A stretch of DNA of 64,000 nt from Enterococcus ureilyticus (GCF_001730315.1 NZ_MIKC01000001.1:310001-374000); one strand, 5' to 3'. Shown: positions 46,130 to 55,922, counted from the stretch's first letter. Translations and numbers: made by a program. The notes: a model not told the origin generated them from the sequence alone.

Positions 46130-46813
46130 CTAAAAACTCTTCATCTCACCAAATGGCAAAAGTTGCATCGTCACTTTGCCAATCACATTCTCTTTTGCAA
46201 TTAAACCATAATGCCGACTATCCGTCGCATATGGTCGATTATCTCCTAAAACTAAGTAGTATCCCTCAGGAATCGCAACAGCAGAGGTCAACGTTCGATT
46301 CGTGAAATCTTCTGTATAATTTTTACCGTTGCGTTGGCTTTCATTGATTTCATCCATAATAAATTTTTCGTCTACTGGCTGGTCATTCACGAAAAGTGTA
46401 TCGTCCGTGTACGCAATTTTTTCTTCTGGCAAACCAATGATTCGTCTAATTTGCGTGTTCCCATTGCCACTTTTAAAGGTAACTAAATCAAAGCGTTTGA
46501 GGTTCGTTGTTTTTTGAACAAGTACTTGATCTTTTTCGCGTAACGTCGGAATCATGCTAAAACCACGGACCGTCGCGATGGTCAGGAAAAAGGAAGTGAT
46601 GAAAAGCATTAACACGACACCCAAACTTATGGCCATGATCAGTTCTTTAAGATAGCTTCTAACACGTTGTTTTTTTCGTTTAGACTTTTTATTAAGGTTT
46701 GGTTTTTTTTTGTTTTTCGTGTTTTTTACAGGTACATTTTGGGAAGGACGTTTTTTTCGTTTGGTTGTTGGCTTTTTTTTCTGTTTGGTTGTGTGCTTTG
46801 GTTTTTTCTCCAT
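46130..46813 (-). CDS. Signal peptidase I-like protein with the catalytic Lys replaced by Arg
   Basis: A 227-residue protein. A very basic N-terminal tail (about 1-50, Lys/Arg-rich) is followed by one membrane segment (about 56-82) and the signal peptidase fold. The Ser box GFSMIPTL (Ser86) and the GDNR box (LVLGDNRPYATDSR) are present. At the position of the catalytic Lys (VKRVIGLPG in SipS-type enzymes) the sequence is QIRRIIGLPEE, so Lys is Arg. Either it uses another base or it is a non-peptidase assembly factor. It is the last gene of the WxL operon, so it may serve the WxL complex. Confidence 0.82.
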   Translation of the reverse strand: MEKKPKHTTKQKKKPTTKRKKRPSQNVPVKNTKNKKKPNLNKKSKRKKQRVRSYLKELIMAISLGVVLMLFITSFFLTIATVRGFSMIPTLREKDQVLVQKTTNLKRFDLVTFKSGNGNTQIRRIIGLPEEKIAYTDDTLFVNDQPVDEKFIMDEINESQRNGKNYTEDFTNRTLTSAVAIPEGYYLVLGDNRPYATDSRHYGLIAKENVIGKVTMQLLPFGEMKSF

Positions 46814-46832
46814 AAGAAATCACTCACTCAGA

Positions 46833-47501
46833 TTACTTTTCTTCTTTAAAGGCGGATTCATTCACTTTGTAATAATCAAATGTTAGTTTTTCATAGTCTT
46901 GTGCTTTCTTGATGTCTGCTAAAAAACTGTCCACTAACGCTTGGTTTCCGAAAAAGTTTTTTGTTTGTGTACTTGCATTCATTCCTAATTGTTTGATCGA
47001 ATTATAATAACGATTCAAAGTGATTTGTCCTTCTTCGGAATTGATGTCACTTGCTTTTTTTGTTCCGTAGCTTGCCATAGAAGTCGCTAAGTAACGAATA
47101 TTTTTTTGCAATTTTTCTTCGTCGTCGCTTTTATCCCGTGCCACAATCAGTTGGTCTTCAAAGTCTCGCAGTAGGTAATAGCCTTTCACAACAGAATCTG
47201 AATCTCCTGTTGTGAGATTCATCGACTGGTAGTAAGAAAGATACGAGATGCCACCAGCTAAAACAACTGTCACAAATGACATTACCCAAAATAAGCGTAT
47301 GCTCTTTTTTTTCTGGTTTATCAACTGTCGTTTTTTTCGTGCGATTTTTCTATTTTTCTTTTTATTTTTAAATTTCTTATTTGGAAGTTTTTTTAGTAGT
47401 CTACGTTTATGAAAAAACTGTACTAAAAAATAGCCTGACCCTAGGAGCGCAACAATTGACAGTGCTATCCCTATGATGAAAATCCAATCTAAAACAGACA
47501 T
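46833..47501 (-). CDS. Membrane protein of the WxL operon, function unknown
   Basis: A 222-residue protein. It has an N-terminal membrane segment (about 5-28), a strongly basic cytoplasmic loop (about 32-66, KNKKKNRKIARKK), a second membrane segment (about 68-88) and an external helical domain with GYYLLRDFEDQLIVARD. The family is not recognised. It lies between the DUF916/DUF3324 gene and the signal peptidase-like gene. AGGAG lies upstream of the ATG. Confidence 0.65.
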   Translation of the reverse strand: MSVLDWIFIIGIALSIVALLGSGYFLVQFFHKRRLLKKLPNKKFKNKKKNRKIARKKRQLINQKKKSIRLFWVMSFVTVVLAGGISYLSYYQSMNLTTGDSDSVVKGYYLLRDFEDQLIVARDKSDDEEKLQKNIRYLATSMASYGTKKASDINSEEGQITLNRYYNSIKQLGMNASTQTKNFFGNQALVDSFLADIKKAQDYEKLTFDYYKVNESAFKEEK

Positions 47502-47523
47502 ACACTACAGCTCCTATACTTTC

Positions 47524-48666
47524 CTAATCCTTTTTCTTACTGCTTTTTCCATTAGATGACCCTTGTTGTTTCTTCTTTTTACGTTCTTTTTTTAAGGCTA
47601 ATTCTTTTTCTTGTTTTTTCTTATTACGTATGCGAATAATGACGAAAATTAGGATAATTAAGGCTAAAATACCAACAACGATTAGGGCGATCAATTTCCA
47701 GTCCAGCCCTTTTTCTTGCACTAAACCTACATCTCGCTCGTTGAATTTGTTCGCATCTTTATCTGAAATGTTGAAGTCTTTAGTCCATTTCCATTTTTTA
47801 TCGCCAGAGGTCACGAGAATGTTTGCTACATAATCTCCTGCAACCATCCGCTCACCGTTCATACTGACAGGAAAGTCAATAAAGGAATTTGGTGCCATTC
47901 TCATTGCGGTTTGTTTGCGTTCATATAGAACAGTCTCTTTCCCTTTCTCTGTAATTTGAACTTCAACAGTCATATTATCTAAATACGCTGCCATCACATT
48001 AGAGTAATTCACAAAAATAGCATTGCGATAATTGCTTTGGCCAGCTTTCACACTGTTCAATTTTAAATCTGGTGCAATAGCTTTTTCTGATTCTTGTAGT
48101 ACAACACCAATCACATAGGCATATTGGTTAATGATTTTTGAGCCGCCTTCATTAGAAGAGGTGCCATTTTGATCTGCTCTCATCAACTGGATACCACCAG
48201 CAATCACTCCATCATAACTTGTTTCTGGCATTTGAATGGTCAAATCAAGATTCTTGGTTTCTCCTGGTGCTAGCTCAACTGATTCTGGTCCAGTGACAAT
48301 ATCGGTAAAATCAAATTGTACGGATGGATCGTTTTTAATTGTTGATTCACCGTATTCAATCACACCGTTTTGGTTCGTCTTTGCCCCATTCAATTTAACA
48401 TCGATTGTCACTTTTTCAGTACCAGGATTGCTTAATGTGATAGAAATCTGTTGATTTTTACCTGGGTCCATTTTTAATTTAAAGTAGCCTAAATCTTTTT
48501 TTACTTGATTATCTGGAAACGTAATACTGTACGTAAACCCTGTAACACCTGCTGGATTTTTATCAGCGGAATAACTAGGAACTGCTTTTAAAAAAAAGAA
48601 TCCAATAACCACGACACTCAAGAAAATACTCACCCATTGTTTTATAGATCCTATATGTGATTTCAT
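47524..48666 (-). CDS. DUF916/DUF3324 WxL-interacting membrane protein
   Basis: A protein of about 380 residues. A signal segment (about 8-28) is followed by a DUF916 domain (about 35-160: GVTGFTYSITFPDNQ, LAPGETKNLDLTIQMPE), a DUF3324 domain (about 165-310: GIQLMRADQN, AYVIGVVLQE) and a C-terminal membrane helix with a Lys-rich tail. This family binds WxL proteins and peptidoglycan at the cell surface. The start at 48666 has GAGG 7 bp upstream; four codons upstream there is an ATG without a ribosome binding site. Confidence 0.9.
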   Translation of the reverse strand: MKSHIGSIKQWVSIFLSVVVIGFFFLKAVPSYSADKNPAGVTGFTYSITFPDNQVKKDLGYFKLKMDPGKNQQISITLSNPGTEKVTIDVKLNGAKTNQNGVIEYGESTIKNDPSVQFDFTDIVTGPESVELAPGETKNLDLTIQMPETSYDGVIAGGIQLMRADQNGTSSNEGGSKIINQYAYVIGVVLQESEKAIAPDLKLNSVKAGQSNYRNAIFVNYSNVMAAYLDNMTVEVQITEKGKETVLYERKQTAMRMAPNSFIDFPVSMNGERMVAGDYVANILVTSGDKKWKWTKDFNISDKDANKFNERDVGLVQEKGLDWKLIALIVVGILALIILIFVIIRIRNKKKQEKELALKKERKKKKQQGSSNGKSSKKKD

Positions 48667-48706
48667 AACTAACCTCATCTATTCTAAAGTATATTTTCTA
48701 TGTACA

Positions 48707-48735
48707 CAGAGGAACAAGTTAAACTTGTTCCTCTG
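48707..48735. repeat. Perfect 14-bp inverted repeat between WxL and DUF916 genes
   Basis: CAGAGGAACAAGTT and AACTTGTTCCTCTG, separated by one base. No T-run follows on either strand, so it is not a classical terminator. It is probably an mRNA-stabilising or processing hairpin that sets more WxL protein than partner. Confidence 0.6.
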
Positions 48736-48754
48736 CAAAAATCGAAGATCCTGC

Positions 48755-49570
48755 TTATCCTTCTGGCGTTACTTCTGGTGTTTCTTCTGCAGCTGGTGCA
48801 GCAGTAATTTTCCAAGTTACTGTAGCAGTGTAATCCGCTACAGCCATGTTTGAAGCAGTTGCTGCAGGAATTGTTAATTTTACAGATTCTGCATCTGTTC
48901 CTGGTGTTCCGTTTTGTGATGTTGAACTTTGACCAAATTCTAAGACGTGACGGCCTTTTCCTTCTTTTTTATCTTTATCAGCTACAACGACTGTTTTTGC
49001 ATCGTTCGCCGCTTCTGTTAATTGAAAACCAGTTTGAACGTTTGAAGGAACAGCATTTGTGTTATCTCCTTGCGCTGCAGCAAGTCCGTTGCTGAAGTCA
49101 ATTGTTGAACCAGATAATACGTTTGTTCCTGATGTAAATTGTTTTGTTAATTGTGCTGTGATTGTATATCCGAAAACGCCTCCGGCACGAACGTCAGCCC
49201 ATTGTACATAAGCACCACGTTTTGTTGTTCCACCGTTAAATGTCATTGGTTTTGCATAGCTTGTTACAGTGTTGGCAGATGTTTTAACAGAACCAAAATC
49301 CAAATCAGTCGTTTTTTCAATAACTAATGACCCTTGTTCTGTGTTTGTGTTTTCATCTGGAGATTCTGGATCTGGCGTTGGTAATACTTCACCTGGATTT
49401 TCTGGATCGACTGTTTCAGATTCGCCACCACCGGCAGTTCCTTCTGTCACTTTTACTGTACCTTCTGACGTTAATTCAGTTGGTGCTGCGAATGCAGGTG
49501 TTGCCGCTCCTAGAACTGTTACTCCTAAAATTGCTACTAATGTTGATGCACAAAGACTTCTTGCTTTCAT
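48755..49570 (-). CDS. WxL-domain surface protein
   Basis: A protein of about 271 residues. A signal peptide (ending TPAFAAP) is followed by an acidic Pro/Glu linker and the C-terminal WxL domain (about 90-271). The two WxL motifs are AYVQWADVR-type and ATVTWKI near the end. WxL domains bind peptidoglycan without covalent attachment. The tail is Glu/Pro-rich (AAEETPEVTPEG), slightly longer than usual after the second motif. The start at 49570 has AGGAGG; the upstream 20 open codons are non-coding. Confidence 0.9.
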   Translation of the reverse strand: MKARSLCASTLVAILGVTVLGAATPAFAAPTELTSEGTVKVTEGTAGGGESETVDPENPGEVLPTPDPESPDENTNTEQGSLVIEKTTDLDFGSVKTSANTVTSYAKPMTFNGGTTKRGAYVQWADVRAGGVFGYTITAQLTKQFTSGTNVLSGSTIDFSNGLAAAQGDNTNAVPSNVQTGFQLTEAANDAKTVVVADKDKKEGKGRHVLEFGQSSTSQNGTPGTDAESVKLTIPAATASNMAVADYTATVTWKITAAPAAEETPEVTPEG

Positions 49571-49605
49571 ATTGATGTTCCTCCTAATTGTTTGTGTGTT
49601 ATTTA

Positions 49606-50412
49606 TTAAGGCAACTTGGCTAAAATCCAAGTTATCTCCGTTTGGTATTCTACCGGATGAATTTTTGTTGTTTCCGGTATGCTTAGCGTAATCGCTGAAT
49701 TGCTATACACTGGTTTACTATAATGACTGTCTATCACTGGTTTTCCCGCTTGATCTACTACGGGTGTCAGTGTTGCAGGTTGCTTGCTAGAATTGGTATC
49801 TGATGCGCCAAATGCAATAGTCCAAACACCTTTACCGCTTCCTGCTCTGGCAGTTGCGACTTCATAGGCTGAACCAATCGAATTTAAGGCAATCGTTTCT
49901 CGCATCACGGTAGGCGCTTCACTCGTACCGCTGGAATTTGCCCAGCCTTTATCTAGTGAAAGAACCGCACCTTTTAAATCCTGCTCATTCGTTTCTTGAA
50001 TAATAGGATTCGTAAACTGATAGTTTTGTTTGACTTGTAGGGTCCAACCGGACGATTCTGCTTGTTGATCGGTAATTTGAATGTAGCTCCCTCTAGGACC
50101 AGTTTCACCAAAGAACTGTTGCGCAAGAGCGTGATAGTCACGTCCATTTTTAGAAATCTTGCTTTCACCAAAATCAAGAGCAGAAACGTAATCAATACGA
50201 AGTGACCCTTCAGTTGAAGGGCTCTCCCCCGGATCAACAACATTCTCTGGATTTTCAGGGTCAATAGGATTGGTTACCACGCTTCCTTTGATGCTGACTG
50301 AACCTGATTGATCAAGCGTCTCAGGTGCAGCTTGTGCAATGATGCCTGATTCAATGGCTAGAAACAAACTGGCGATTGCTAACGACCAGATACCGACTTG
50401 TTTTAACTTCAT
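49606..50412 (-). CDS. WxL-domain surface protein (second)
   Basis: A 268-residue protein. A signal peptide ending IIAQAAP is followed by a short Asn/Pro/Glu linker and the WxL domain with SGWTLQVKQ and the C-terminal TEITWILAKLP, the two WxL motifs. It overlaps the preceding small LPXTG-type gene by 4 bp. It is a paralogue of the 48755-49570 protein. Confidence 0.9.
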   Translation of the reverse strand: MKLKQVGIWSLAIASLFLAIESGIIAQAAPETLDQSGSVSIKGSVVTNPIDPENPENVVDPGESPSTEGSLRIDYVSALDFGESKISKNGRDYHALAQQFFGETGPRGSYIQITDQQAESSGWTLQVKQNYQFTNPIIQETNEQDLKGAVLSLDKGWANSSGTSEAPTVMRETIALNSIGSAYEVATARAGSGKGVWTIAFGASDTNSSKQPATLTPVVDQAGKPVIDSHYSKPVYSNSAITLSIPETTKIHPVEYQTEITWILAKLP

Positions 50413-50756
50413 TTTTGCTCCCCCTTTCTACGTTTTCGTAAAAAGAGAAGCAATAGCAATAGGAATAGAATACCTATGCCGAAAATGCCGTAGTTTTTTA
50501 GCAGCTCCCCCATACTAGGAAGTGTTTTTCCAGCTGGTTTCACTGTTGTACTCGAAGATGTCGTTGTGGATGAACTCGGTTCAATACTGGTAGAGGAATC
50601 AGACGGTTCTGTCGATTCTTCGTAAAATGAAATCTTACCGCCTCGATTGACTTGCCCACCTATTCCTTCATTCGCACTTGAACTGTTTGAGTAACTAAAC
50701 ATGCCGATCAACACAACCAGAGAGCAGACGATTAATGTTATTGTTTTATGTTTCAT
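50409..50756 (-). CDS. Small sortase-anchored protein of the WxL operon
   Basis: A 115-residue protein. It has a signal peptide, a Ser/Thr-rich stretch (about 45-78), LPSMGE (an LPXTG-type variant) near residue 80, a membrane segment and an RKRRKGEQK tail. Such short LPXTG proteins are a standard part of WxL clusters. An AGGAGAGTGG ribosome binding site lies before the ATG. Confidence 0.85.
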   Translation of the reverse strand: MKHKTITLIVCSLVVLIGMFSYSNSSSANEGIGGQVNRGGKISFYEESTEPSDSSTSIEPSSSTTTSSSTTVKPAGKTLPSMGELLKNYGIFGIGILFLLLLLLFLRKRRKGEQK

Positions 50757-50769
50757 TTTCCACTCTCCT

Positions 50770-53700
50770 TTATGGTTGTCCAGCCATGACTTTCCAGGTA
50801 ATTACGCCAACATAATCTCCTGTATAAACGGTATCAGATGAATTAATTTGTAATTTTATCCCGTCAGTATTTGCTGCTTTCCCCCAACTGTCACTGACAT
50901 CAAAACTACCTGCTGTGCCTTTACTATTGGTGTAAACGACCTGCGCATTATTATTTAAAATTGTTTCCTTACCGCTCGTAACATAACGCAGAGCATTGAC
51001 TAATTCTTGACCGCTATTGTTTTTCATCGGTGTTGTCAATGTAGCCGTTAAGTTCCAACCGTTTTTGGCATCTGCCCGAGTATCTGTGACCACTAATTGC
51101 TGATCAAATTCTGGGTCTTCTACTCGTTTCGTTGTTGCATTATACGCTAGTGAGCCAAAGTCTAACGCACTTGGTACTGAGGTCAAACTCAATACGCCTT
51201 GCACTTTGTATTGAACGGTTAGTGCAGTATTATTTATTTTCACCGCTGTTTCATTAGCTGGTCGTTCGGCAATATCATACCCGGCTTTCGTTACATTCGT
51301 AAGTTGTGTGGTGACACTCTCTTCTTTTGTTAAGTCAATCGTGTCCCCGACTTGCGTATTTAATTTAACGGTATAGCCAGATAATACTTGATTTGCTTCA
51401 TTCAAGAATTCAACCGATAATACGGCATCAACATCAACTACTGTCACTTGAATCGTCGTTGTAATGTCTGTAGGCAATCCTGAATCAGCTGCTTTTACTG
51501 TTAATGTCACAGGATATGCTTTTGGTTGAAGTTCGCTCACATTATTTAAGCCACCAAAGTCCGTTACTGTTACAAATTGAGTCAGGTCTGTTTTGGTTCC
51601 ATTTGCTAGTTTATAGGCTTCTGGCTTGCTCTGTTGCAGGATATAATTCTTTAATTCTGTTTCTGATAGATTTCGAATATCTACATAAGATGCCTCAAAA
51701 TCAGAGCCTGAAACACCTGAAGCTTGGTCATAGACAACTAGTGTTGACTCAACGACTTTGGTATTCGGTGCTGGATTTCCATCAGCATCAACCGCCTGAT
51801 CTGATACATTGATCTGTACCGTGTGAGTTCCTGGCGTATTCGCTGCTGTTTCTGCCGTAGTAGGATCCGTATAGGCATAATCAAAACCAGTATTGACTGG
51901 ACTTGTATCACTAACGTCTTTCACCATGTCTTTTGGTGCAGGTAACGTATCCCCTTTTGTCATGTAATAGGTCACCGGTGAAGCTGTAGGTGGTGTTTTA
52001 TCCAAGACTGTTTGTGTCACTTCTTCGGCTTTTAGATTCGCAAATCCGTAGGCGTGAATGACACTTCCAGCGGTAAAATAATGCCCGGCTGGTACGGTTA
52101 CGGACCAATTCCCTGCCGCATCTGATTTCGTTGTAAAATTCGCACGGTATTCAGCTGGAGTAGACGTATCTTCTACAGGTGATTTTACGCTATCAGTTGA
52201 TGGATCAAAGGCTGCCGTGATCGAGTTATTGACTGGTACATCCCAAATGCGGACATAGGCATTTGGAATCGCATAGCCAGACACAGTGGTCGAACTATTA
52301 TTGCCACGATTATCAGTTGCAATGCTATGAATCGCAATATTTGGATCTGGCACTCGGGTAAAGAGAACTCGTTGTTGTCCTCTCGTTGTAAAATTCGCGT
52401 TAAATCTAGTTAACGTTTCATTTGTCATCGCATTAGATGCTGTGATTGTAGGATTAAAGCCACTTCCATAAGCTAATCGCATATTACTCATCGGAATGTA
52501 CTCATATGTGTACCCATTATCACCATCAGCCCCACCAGCCACATTATTCAATGACCATTGGAAGACATTTTGAACCGACACATCCAAGTTTCCTTGAGAC
52601 CAAATCAACCCATTATTGGTAGATGTACCGCTAGTTAATGCGCTATTTTTTTGAAGATTCACTCGTTTAGCATCTGAGAATTTAAAAGTTGATGACGCTC
52701 CACCCATTCGCAATAAATATTGCGTGATCGATGTGCTATCGCTTTGAATATCAAACGAAGCATTCGGTTGGACGATAAAGGTGGAGTTATTTGCAACATA
52801 GAATAAATCAGTTGTACTGGCGCCCATGTTTACACCCTTCACATTTAAATCCCCTGAAACGTTGATCGACCCGCCATTCATATAGATTGGGTTATAGTTT
52901 ATATTGTTGTTCCCCGTTCCAGAATAAGCATCTGTTTGAATATTTACCGTCGCATCTTTCCCAATATTTAATTCAGATGAAGCTGATCCTAGGTAGACCG
53001 CACCACCAAATGTCGCATGATGATTTAAGATATCAACGGTGGAACCTTCGCCTACAGATAATGACCCGCCTGAAATGTTCAAGTTGGTATTGTAGTATTC
53101 GGCTGCAGTTGTTTGATCGCCACGTTCCAGTTTAAGCTTGACATTTTTACCGATGGCAAAGCTGCCTGATGGTATATACAGTACGTTGGAACCTAGAGAA
53201 GAAATATAAACATCGGCATTATCTTCTACAACGGCTGTAGAAATCGCTAAACTTCCTTGTTGATAGTTATTTACATTCCACGTACGAATCGTTGTGCCGT
53301 CTTTCTTTACAGAAGTCCACGTACGTTGTTGCTCCAAATGAACTTTGTTTTTTAGTGTTAACGTGGTTTGTTGTGATTCTAAAAACTGAGTTCCATACCC
53401 AGTATAATTATCCATGGTCATTTTCCCACCATTGGCACCATTGTTAAAAATCATCGCACCCCAGTAGTTACCATGATAAACCGTCATATTACTAAATTGG
53501 ATATCCCATGCTTTTGAACCGTTATTATTATAGGCTTGGAACGAAAAACAGAGCGAACCAAAATCTAGTGTGTAATTGTTCCCGTTGACTTTAACCGTCC
53601 GTGCATTTCCTTGTAGTTGGAAATACATATGGGACTCACCACCAGAAGCAATTCCAATCGATGTCGCTGTGGTCACATTTTGAGAGTAACGTAAATACGG

Positions 53701-54906
53701 ACTATAAATAAAATAACTAGATGAATAGGTTGGGGCGTTTGTATAGATATCATTTAATAGTTCAACATTTGTTACCCATGGGTCATTTAGACCAATCGTG
53801 TACCCTAAAAAGTCTGTCACATTTCTCGTATTGGTAGCTGAATCAAGATCATAAGAAATATTCGCATTGCTTCGAATCGTTCCCGTTAACCCATTCGTGG
53901 CACTTTCAGTTGCCGTATACGATGAAATATAAAATGGTCCAGAATAGTTTGAGGAACTCATGTTAATGTTTTGAAATTTTAAATCCCAATAGCCAAAAAT
54001 GGTTCCAGAACTTCCTGAGACATAACTCGTTTGGTTTAGAAAACCAATCGCTAAGTTGCCAAAATTAAAGTTATGACCATTTCCATCAATTGTCAGGGAG
54101 CGTGCAGTCGCATTTTTATTGATATACAAATAGACATTCTGCGCACTGGCTAGATCAACTGAACTAACACTAAATAGATCCTTATAGTTGTTCAACGTCC
54201 CAGACAGTGTAATATCATTTTGTAATGAAATGGTATTCACTGTGTTATCGGCGATTGCTTCAACAAAACTTTGCCAATCAGTCACTTCTGCTGTACCAGC
54301 AGCTCGAGTGTTTAATGTTCTTGGCTGAACGAAATTTACATTGTCAGAAGCTTGGCTGCTGGCTGTTGCCTCTTTCGCTTCTTTTACCGAAAGTTTTAGC
54401 TCTTGTTGTGCAACGCTACCTGCTTCATCAGCTAATCGTAGTGAGTAATCACCACTTTTGTCTGCTAATAACGCTAATTTCAAGGAAGATTTATCACTAT
54501 TGACTGTAATCGTCAACATCCGTGTTTCATCATTCCAATTAAAAACAGGGAACTCTACTTTTGGGTCTTCTTTTAAAAGCATGTCTCTTTCTTCTGTTTC
54601 GTCAAAATTTATGCCTTCTGGCAGATAAACTTGCCAATCCTTTTTTTGCTCACCCAAATCAGTTGATGGATTACTATCATCAGATTTCTTCAGCTCATTT
54701 TGTGCTCTTGTGTCAGAAATTTGTAAATGAAAGAATTCATTTGCATAGCGTTCATCTTCAACAGTTGTCAAGGAGATTGGTGATTTAGCGAAAATTTTGG
54801 TTGATGAAGTAAACACCTGTGAAAGCATAGCTAAAATGAGGATTGAAAGAATGGCTATGCTCATTCCAACTAATTGAAATTTTCTTTTTTTTATCATTTC
54901 ATTCAT
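50770..54906 (-). CDS. Large WxL-domain adhesin with pectate-lyase-like repeat domain
   Basis: A 1378-residue exported protein. The N-terminal membrane/signal segment (about 11-40) is followed by a region with SLRLADEAGS. Then comes a long Asn/Gly/Ser-rich beta-helix-like domain (about 200-850) with many NI..GGS and NNY turns, and two to three Ig/Big-type domains (about 860-1180, e.g. HTVQINVSDQAVDADG). The C-terminal WxL domain (about 1220-1378) has NGWNLTATL and GVITWKVMAGQP. It is the first structural gene of the operon, after its regulator. GGAGGG lies just before the ATG. Confidence 0.85.
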   Translation of the reverse strand: MNEMIKKRKFQLVGMSIAILSILILAMLSQVFTSSTKIFAKSPISLTTVEDERYANEFFHLQISDTRAQNELKKSDDSNPSTDLGEQKKDWQVYLPEGINFDETEERDMLLKEDPKVEFPVFNWNDETRMLTITVNSDKSSLKLALLADKSGDYSLRLADEAGSVAQQELKLSVKEAKEATASSQASDNVNFVQPRTLNTRAAGTAEVTDWQSFVEAIADNTVNTISLQNDITLSGTLNNYKDLFSVSSVDLASAQNVYLYINKNATARSLTIDGNGHNFNFGNLAIGFLNQTSYVSGSSGTIFGYWDLKFQNINMSSSNYSGPFYISSYTATESATNGLTGTIRSNANISYDLDSATNTRNVTDFLGYTIGLNDPWVTNVELLNDIYTNAPTYSSSYFIYSPYLRYSQNVTTATSIGIASGGESHMYFQLQGNARTVKVNGNNYTLDFGSLCFSFQAYNNNGSKAWDIQFSNMTVYHGNYWGAMIFNNGANGGKMTMDNYTGYGTQFLESQQTTLTLKNKVHLEQQRTWTSVKKDGTTIRTWNVNNYQQGSLAISTAVVEDNADVYISSLGSNVLYIPSGSFAIGKNVKLKLERGDQTTAAEYYNTNLNISGGSLSVGEGSTVDILNHHATFGGAVYLGSASSELNIGKDATVNIQTDAYSGTGNNNINYNPIYMNGGSINVSGDLNVKGVNMGASTTDLFYVANNSTFIVQPNASFDIQSDSTSITQYLLRMGGASSTFKFSDAKRVNLQKNSALTSGTSTNNGLIWSQGNLDVSVQNVFQWSLNNVAGGADGDNGYTYEYIPMSNMRLAYGSGFNPTITASNAMTNETLTRFNANFTTRGQQRVLFTRVPDPNIAIHSIATDNRGNNSSTTVSGYAIPNAYVRIWDVPVNNSITAAFDPSTDSVKSPVEDTSTPAEYRANFTTKSDAAGNWSVTVPAGHYFTAGSVIHAYGFANLKAEEVTQTVLDKTPPTASPVTYYMTKGDTLPAPKDMVKDVSDTSPVNTGFDYAYTDPTTAETAANTPGTHTVQINVSDQAVDADGNPAPNTKVVESTLVVYDQASGVSGSDFEASYVDIRNLSETELKNYILQQSKPEAYKLANGTKTDLTQFVTVTDFGGLNNVSELQPKAYPVTLTVKAADSGLPTDITTTIQVTVVDVDAVLSVEFLNEANQVLSGYTVKLNTQVGDTIDLTKEESVTTQLTNVTKAGYDIAERPANETAVKINNTALTVQYKVQGVLSLTSVPSALDFGSLAYNATTKRVEDPEFDQQLVVTDTRADAKNGWNLTATLTTPMKNNSGQELVNALRYVTSGKETILNNNAQVVYTNSKGTAGSFDVSDSWGKAANTDGIKLQINSSDTVYTGDYVGVITWKVMAGQP

Positions 54907-54960
54907 TTTCCCTCCTGCCCCTTTAGTTTAAAAACAATGTTCTTAGTTTTCTCACCTCCT

Positions 54961-55689
54961 TCAAGCTTTATTCATCCCAACATCATGTACTTGTTGATTA
55001 AGCGCTAATTTGTAACCGATTGTTCGCACCGTCTTAATAAATTTTGGTGAAGTAGGGTCTTCTTCAATTTTTGCTCTTAAATGGAATATAATATTACTAA
55101 CTCGATACTCTTTTTTCTCAGTATTTTCATTTGCCCAAATCTGTTGATAGATTTCTTCATAGGATAAAGCCTTGTCATGTTTATTAAAAAGAAGTTCCAG
55201 TACTTTAAATTCCAATTTGGTTAGGTTAATTTCGACTTTTCCTTCTCTTAAAACACTTAGATTTTCTGGGAGTAATTCTAGTAATGCCTTAGTCGTTGAT
55301 ATATTCTGTAAAATTTTGAGGTCATCTTTATTCTCAATTCGCTTTAAGATATTGGAAAATTGTAGAACAAATTCTTCTTCATAAACAGAGACACCATCTG
55401 CACCTAGTTGTAGATAAATTTTCTTTTTTGTTTTTACTTCTTCATTATTATCAATCAACAACACCCAGATTAATTTATTCAATCTCATTCTTAATTCCAA
55501 AATATTTTTGCAAATACAAGATAGCTCCGTTAAAGCTGATTCTTCAATAATAAATGCATCTACATCTACTAGCTCAGAACCCACGTCTCCAACTTGTAAA
55601 ATCGTAACCTCATGACCTAAGCTTACAAATTCTTTGGTATAATCCAATACAGGTTGAGACGAATCTCGAAAAATACCGATAGTATACAT
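54961..55689 (-). CDS. Winged-helix regulator with degenerate receiver domain
   Basis: A protein of about 242 residues. The N-terminal half has a receiver-like shape (TIGIFRDSSQPVLDYTK, DVDAFIIEE, LGADGVSVYEE) without the usual phosphorylated Asp and Lys pattern, so it probably does not respond to a kinase. The C-terminal half is an OmpR/PhoB DNA-binding domain (LTKLEFKVLELLF, SNIIFHLRAKIEED, TVRTIGYKL). It precedes the WxL operon on the same strand and probably controls it. The 5' side faces the invertible-looking segment at 55824. Start ATG at 55689 (or GTG one codon earlier) behind AGGAGGT. Confidence 0.82.
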   Translation of the reverse strand: MYTIGIFRDSSQPVLDYTKEFVSLGHEVTILQVGDVGSELVDVDAFIIEESALTELSCICKNILELRMRLNKLIWVLLIDNNEEVKTKKKIYLQLGADGVSVYEEEFVLQFSNILKRIENKDDLKILQNISTTKALLELLPENLSVLREGKVEINLTKLEFKVLELLFNKHDKALSYEEIYQQIWANENTEKKEYRVSNIIFHLRAKIEEDPTSPKFIKTVRTIGYKLALNQQVHDVGMNKA

Positions 55690-55823
55690 CACAGGTACCT
55701 CCTACTAAATTTATATCCAGAACTAAAAACTTTTCGCAGTATGTATTCAAAAGTAAATTACTATTGAAGATGTTTTGATCTGAAAATTGTACTTGTCACG
55801 CTAATAGTAAAAAACAAATAATG

Positions 55824-55854
55824 AATATCCTGAAAGAATTAAGTTCAAGATATT
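55824..55854. repeat. Left inverted core-type recombination site
   Basis: 31 bp that match the site at 57334-57364 in inverted orientation with one mismatch. Arms are AATATCCTGAA and TTCAAGATATT around the 9-bp spacer AGAATTAAG, the reverse complement of the spacer in the right site. The single arm mismatch (C at 55830) makes this copy slightly imperfect. It is 135 bp upstream of the regulator start. Confidence 0.75.
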
Positions 55855-55893
55855 CTTTCGATTCAACCAATTATTACTCATTCTCCGAGATAA

Positions 55894-55922
55894 TTTGACG
55901 ATTCATTTGACGGCTAAAAAAA
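55894..55922. repeat. Left arm-type direct repeats for the recombinase
   Basis: Two TTTGACG copies 12 bp apart, the second extended to TTTGACGGCTAAAAAA. The same extended motif recurs at 57122-57137 next to another TTTGACGG. Paired direct repeats near each end are typical arm-type binding sites of Tn916-like integrases. Confidence 0.5.
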
